64,000 nucleotides of DNA from Streptomyces sp. P3. GTDB taxonomy: Bacteria > Actinomycetota > Actinomycetes > Streptomycetales > Streptomycetaceae. Below the pieces are notes generated by a model that ran no database searches, was not told the DNA's origin, and worked only from the letters and a program-made list of their open reading frames with translations. Location of the stretch: positions 5,890,001-5,954,000 of the forward strand of contig NZ_CP028369.1 in NCBI RefSeq assembly GCF_003032475.1. Direction: 5' to 3'. Position 1 is the stretch's first letter. Each line of letters starts with the position of its first letter. Of this stretch, positions 62,932 through 64,000 are shown piece by piece. The position numbers and the translations under genes were made by a program.

Positions 62932-64000
62932 GTGCACGACACCACCGCCCTGCTCATCGAACTCGGGGCGATCATCCTCGCCCTGGGCCTGCTGGGACGC
63001 CTGGCGGGACGGGTGGGCTTCTCGCCCATACCCCTCTACCTGCTCGCCGGGCTCGCCTTCGGCCAGGGCGGCATGCTGCCCCTGGAGGCGAGTGCGGAGT
63101 TCATCGCCACCGGCGCCGAGATAGGGGTCATCCTCCTGCTGCTCCTGCTCGGCCTGGAGTACAGCGCCTCCGAACTCGTCACCAGCCTGAAGACCCAATA
63201 CCCCTCCGGCGCGGTCGACTTCGTGCTCAACGCCGTGCCCGGCGCGGCCGCGGCCCTGCTGCTCGGCTGGGGTCCGGTGGCCGCGGTGGCGCTGGCCGGC
63301 GTCACCTGGATCTCCTCCTCCGGCGTGATCGCCAAGGTCCTCGGAGACCTGCGCCGGCTGGGTAACCGGGAAACCCCGGTCGTCCTCGGCATCCTGGTCA
63401 TGGAGGACCTCTCCATGGCCGTCTACCTGCCGATCCTCACCGCCCTGCTCGCCGGCGTGAGCCTCGCGGGCGGCGCGCTCACCCTGCTGATCGCCCTGGG
63501 CACCGTGGGGGCGGTCCTGTACGTGGCGTTGCGGCACGGCCGGCTGATCAGCCGCGCGGTCTCCTCCGACAGCGCCGAGATGCTGCTGCTCGTCGTCCTC
63601 GGCCTGACCCTGGTGGTCGCCGGCATCGCACAGCGCCTCCAGGTCTCCGCGGCCGTCGGCGCCTTCCTGGTCGGCATCGCCCTGTCCGGCGAGGTGGCCG
63701 AGGGCGCCAGCAGTCTTCTCACCCCGCTGCGGGACCTGTTCGCCGCGGTCTTCTTCGTCTTCTTCGGACTGCACACCGACCCCGCGGCCATCCCGCCCGT
63801 CCTCTTCCCCGCCCTGGCTCTGGCCACCGTCACCACCCTGACGAAGATCGCCACCGGATACTGGGCGGCACGACGCGCCCGGATCTCGGTCAAGGGCCGG
63901 TGGAGGGCGGGCGGAACCCTGGTCGCGCGCGGTGAGTTCTCCATCGTCATCGCCGGGCTCGCGGTCGGCGTCGAACCGCGCATCGGACCGCTGGCGACCG
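62932..64000 (+). CDS. KefB-like cation:proton antiporter, C-terminus cut by window edge
   Basis: The first 356 residues of a CPA2-family antiporter with about ten membrane helices visible. Family blocks: V-G-F-S-P-I-P-L-Y-L-L-A-G-L, L-L-L-L-L-G-L-E-Y-S-A, W-I-S-S-S-G-V-I-A-K-V-L, V-M-E-D-L-S-M-A-V-Y (ion-binding Asp) and V-F-F-V-F-F-G-L-H-T-D-P. It likely exchanges K+ or Na+ for protons at the cell membrane. GTG 62932 follows GGAGGAAGA. Whether a TrkA-N/C domain follows lies outside the window. Confidence 0.92.
   Translation, partial: MHDTTALLIELGAIILALGLLGRLAGRVGFSPIPLYLLAGLAFGQGGMLPLEASAEFIATGAEIGVILLLLLLGLEYSASELVTSLKTQYPSGAVDFVLNAVPGAAAALLLGWGPVAAVALAGVTWISSSGVIAKVLGDLRRLGNRETPVVLGILVMEDLSMAVYLPILTALLAGVSLAGGALTLLIALGTVGAVLYVALRHGRLISRAVSSDSAEMLLLVVLGLTLVVAGIAQRLQVSAAVGAFLVGIALSGEVAEGASSLLTPLRDLFAAVFFVFFGLHTDPAAIPPVLFPALALATVTTLTKIATGYWAARRARISVKGRWRAGGTLVARGEFSIVIAGLAVGVEPRIGPLAT

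Overview
High-GC DNA with strong third-position GC bias, GTG/TTG starts, many SpoIIE-type phosphatases, DUF397/XRE pairs, DUF574-type methyltransferases and a butenolide-type signalling locus: this is a Streptomyces chromosome (species not determined). I saw no rRNA, tRNA, insertion sequence, phage gene or CRISPR array. Most genes sit in small co-directional groups; few intergenic gaps exceed 300 bp.

Layout. 1-5804: a LacI-controlled sugar operon on the minus strand (two permeases, binding lipoprotein, GH42 beta-galactosidase cut by the left edge) with its divergent regulator and two palindromic operators between them. 5962-12453: acyltransferase, small membrane protein, phosphoglucomutase, SpoIIE phosphatase, MASE1 membrane protein, WGR/propeller protein. 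12595-18107: two DUF574-like methyltransferases, a P-loop kinase, an APH-fold kinase and a whiJ-like set (XRE regulator, DUF397 protein, divergent RsbW-like ATPase). 18167-21935: GAF-SpoIIE phosphatase and an NAD-dependent DNA ligase. 22048-27300: a cobalt/cobalamin island with two cobalamin riboswitches facing each other, driving CbtB-CbtA on the plus strand and a BtuF-BtuC-BtuD importer on the minus strand, plus a histidine-phosphatase homologue that has lost its catalytic residues. 27666-39245: AfsK-like kinase with a beta-propeller, VOC protein, GntR/FCD regulator, DUF6807 protein, ABM protein, two more SpoIIE phosphatases, IclR regulator and a secreted Cip1-like protein.

39327-54560: a polysaccharide/glycoprotein utilisation locus. 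On the minus strand are a ricin-lectin metalloprotease, a ricin-lectin GH43 and a very large six-hairpin glycosidase with two carbohydrate-binding-like domains, then a LacI regulator. On the plus strand are a binding lipoprotein, two permeases and two DUF1680-type beta-L-arabinofuranosidases (GH127, and GH146-like) with intact zinc-cysteine motifs. Both operons carry an almost identical element just downstream of the -10 box, so one LacI protein probably controls both. The enzyme set suggests beta-arabinosylated plant polymers, perhaps extensin-like glycoproteins. Neither sugar transporter in the window has its own ATPase gene, as is usual for MsiK-dependent streptomycete importers.

54682-64000: AhpD-like protein and FAD oxidoreductase, then the most notable locus: acyl-CoA oxidase (minus), gamma-butyrolactone/butenolide receptor (plus), cytochrome P450 (plus) and a second receptor-like TetR protein (plus). 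This is the gene set and order of the avenolide locus aco-avaR1-cyp17-avaR of S. avermitilis. Three sites resembling autoregulatory elements lie at the expected promoters; one fills the -35/-10 spacer of the oxidase gene. The window ends in a DUF3040 protein, a possible 31-residue protein and a truncated KefB-like antiporter.
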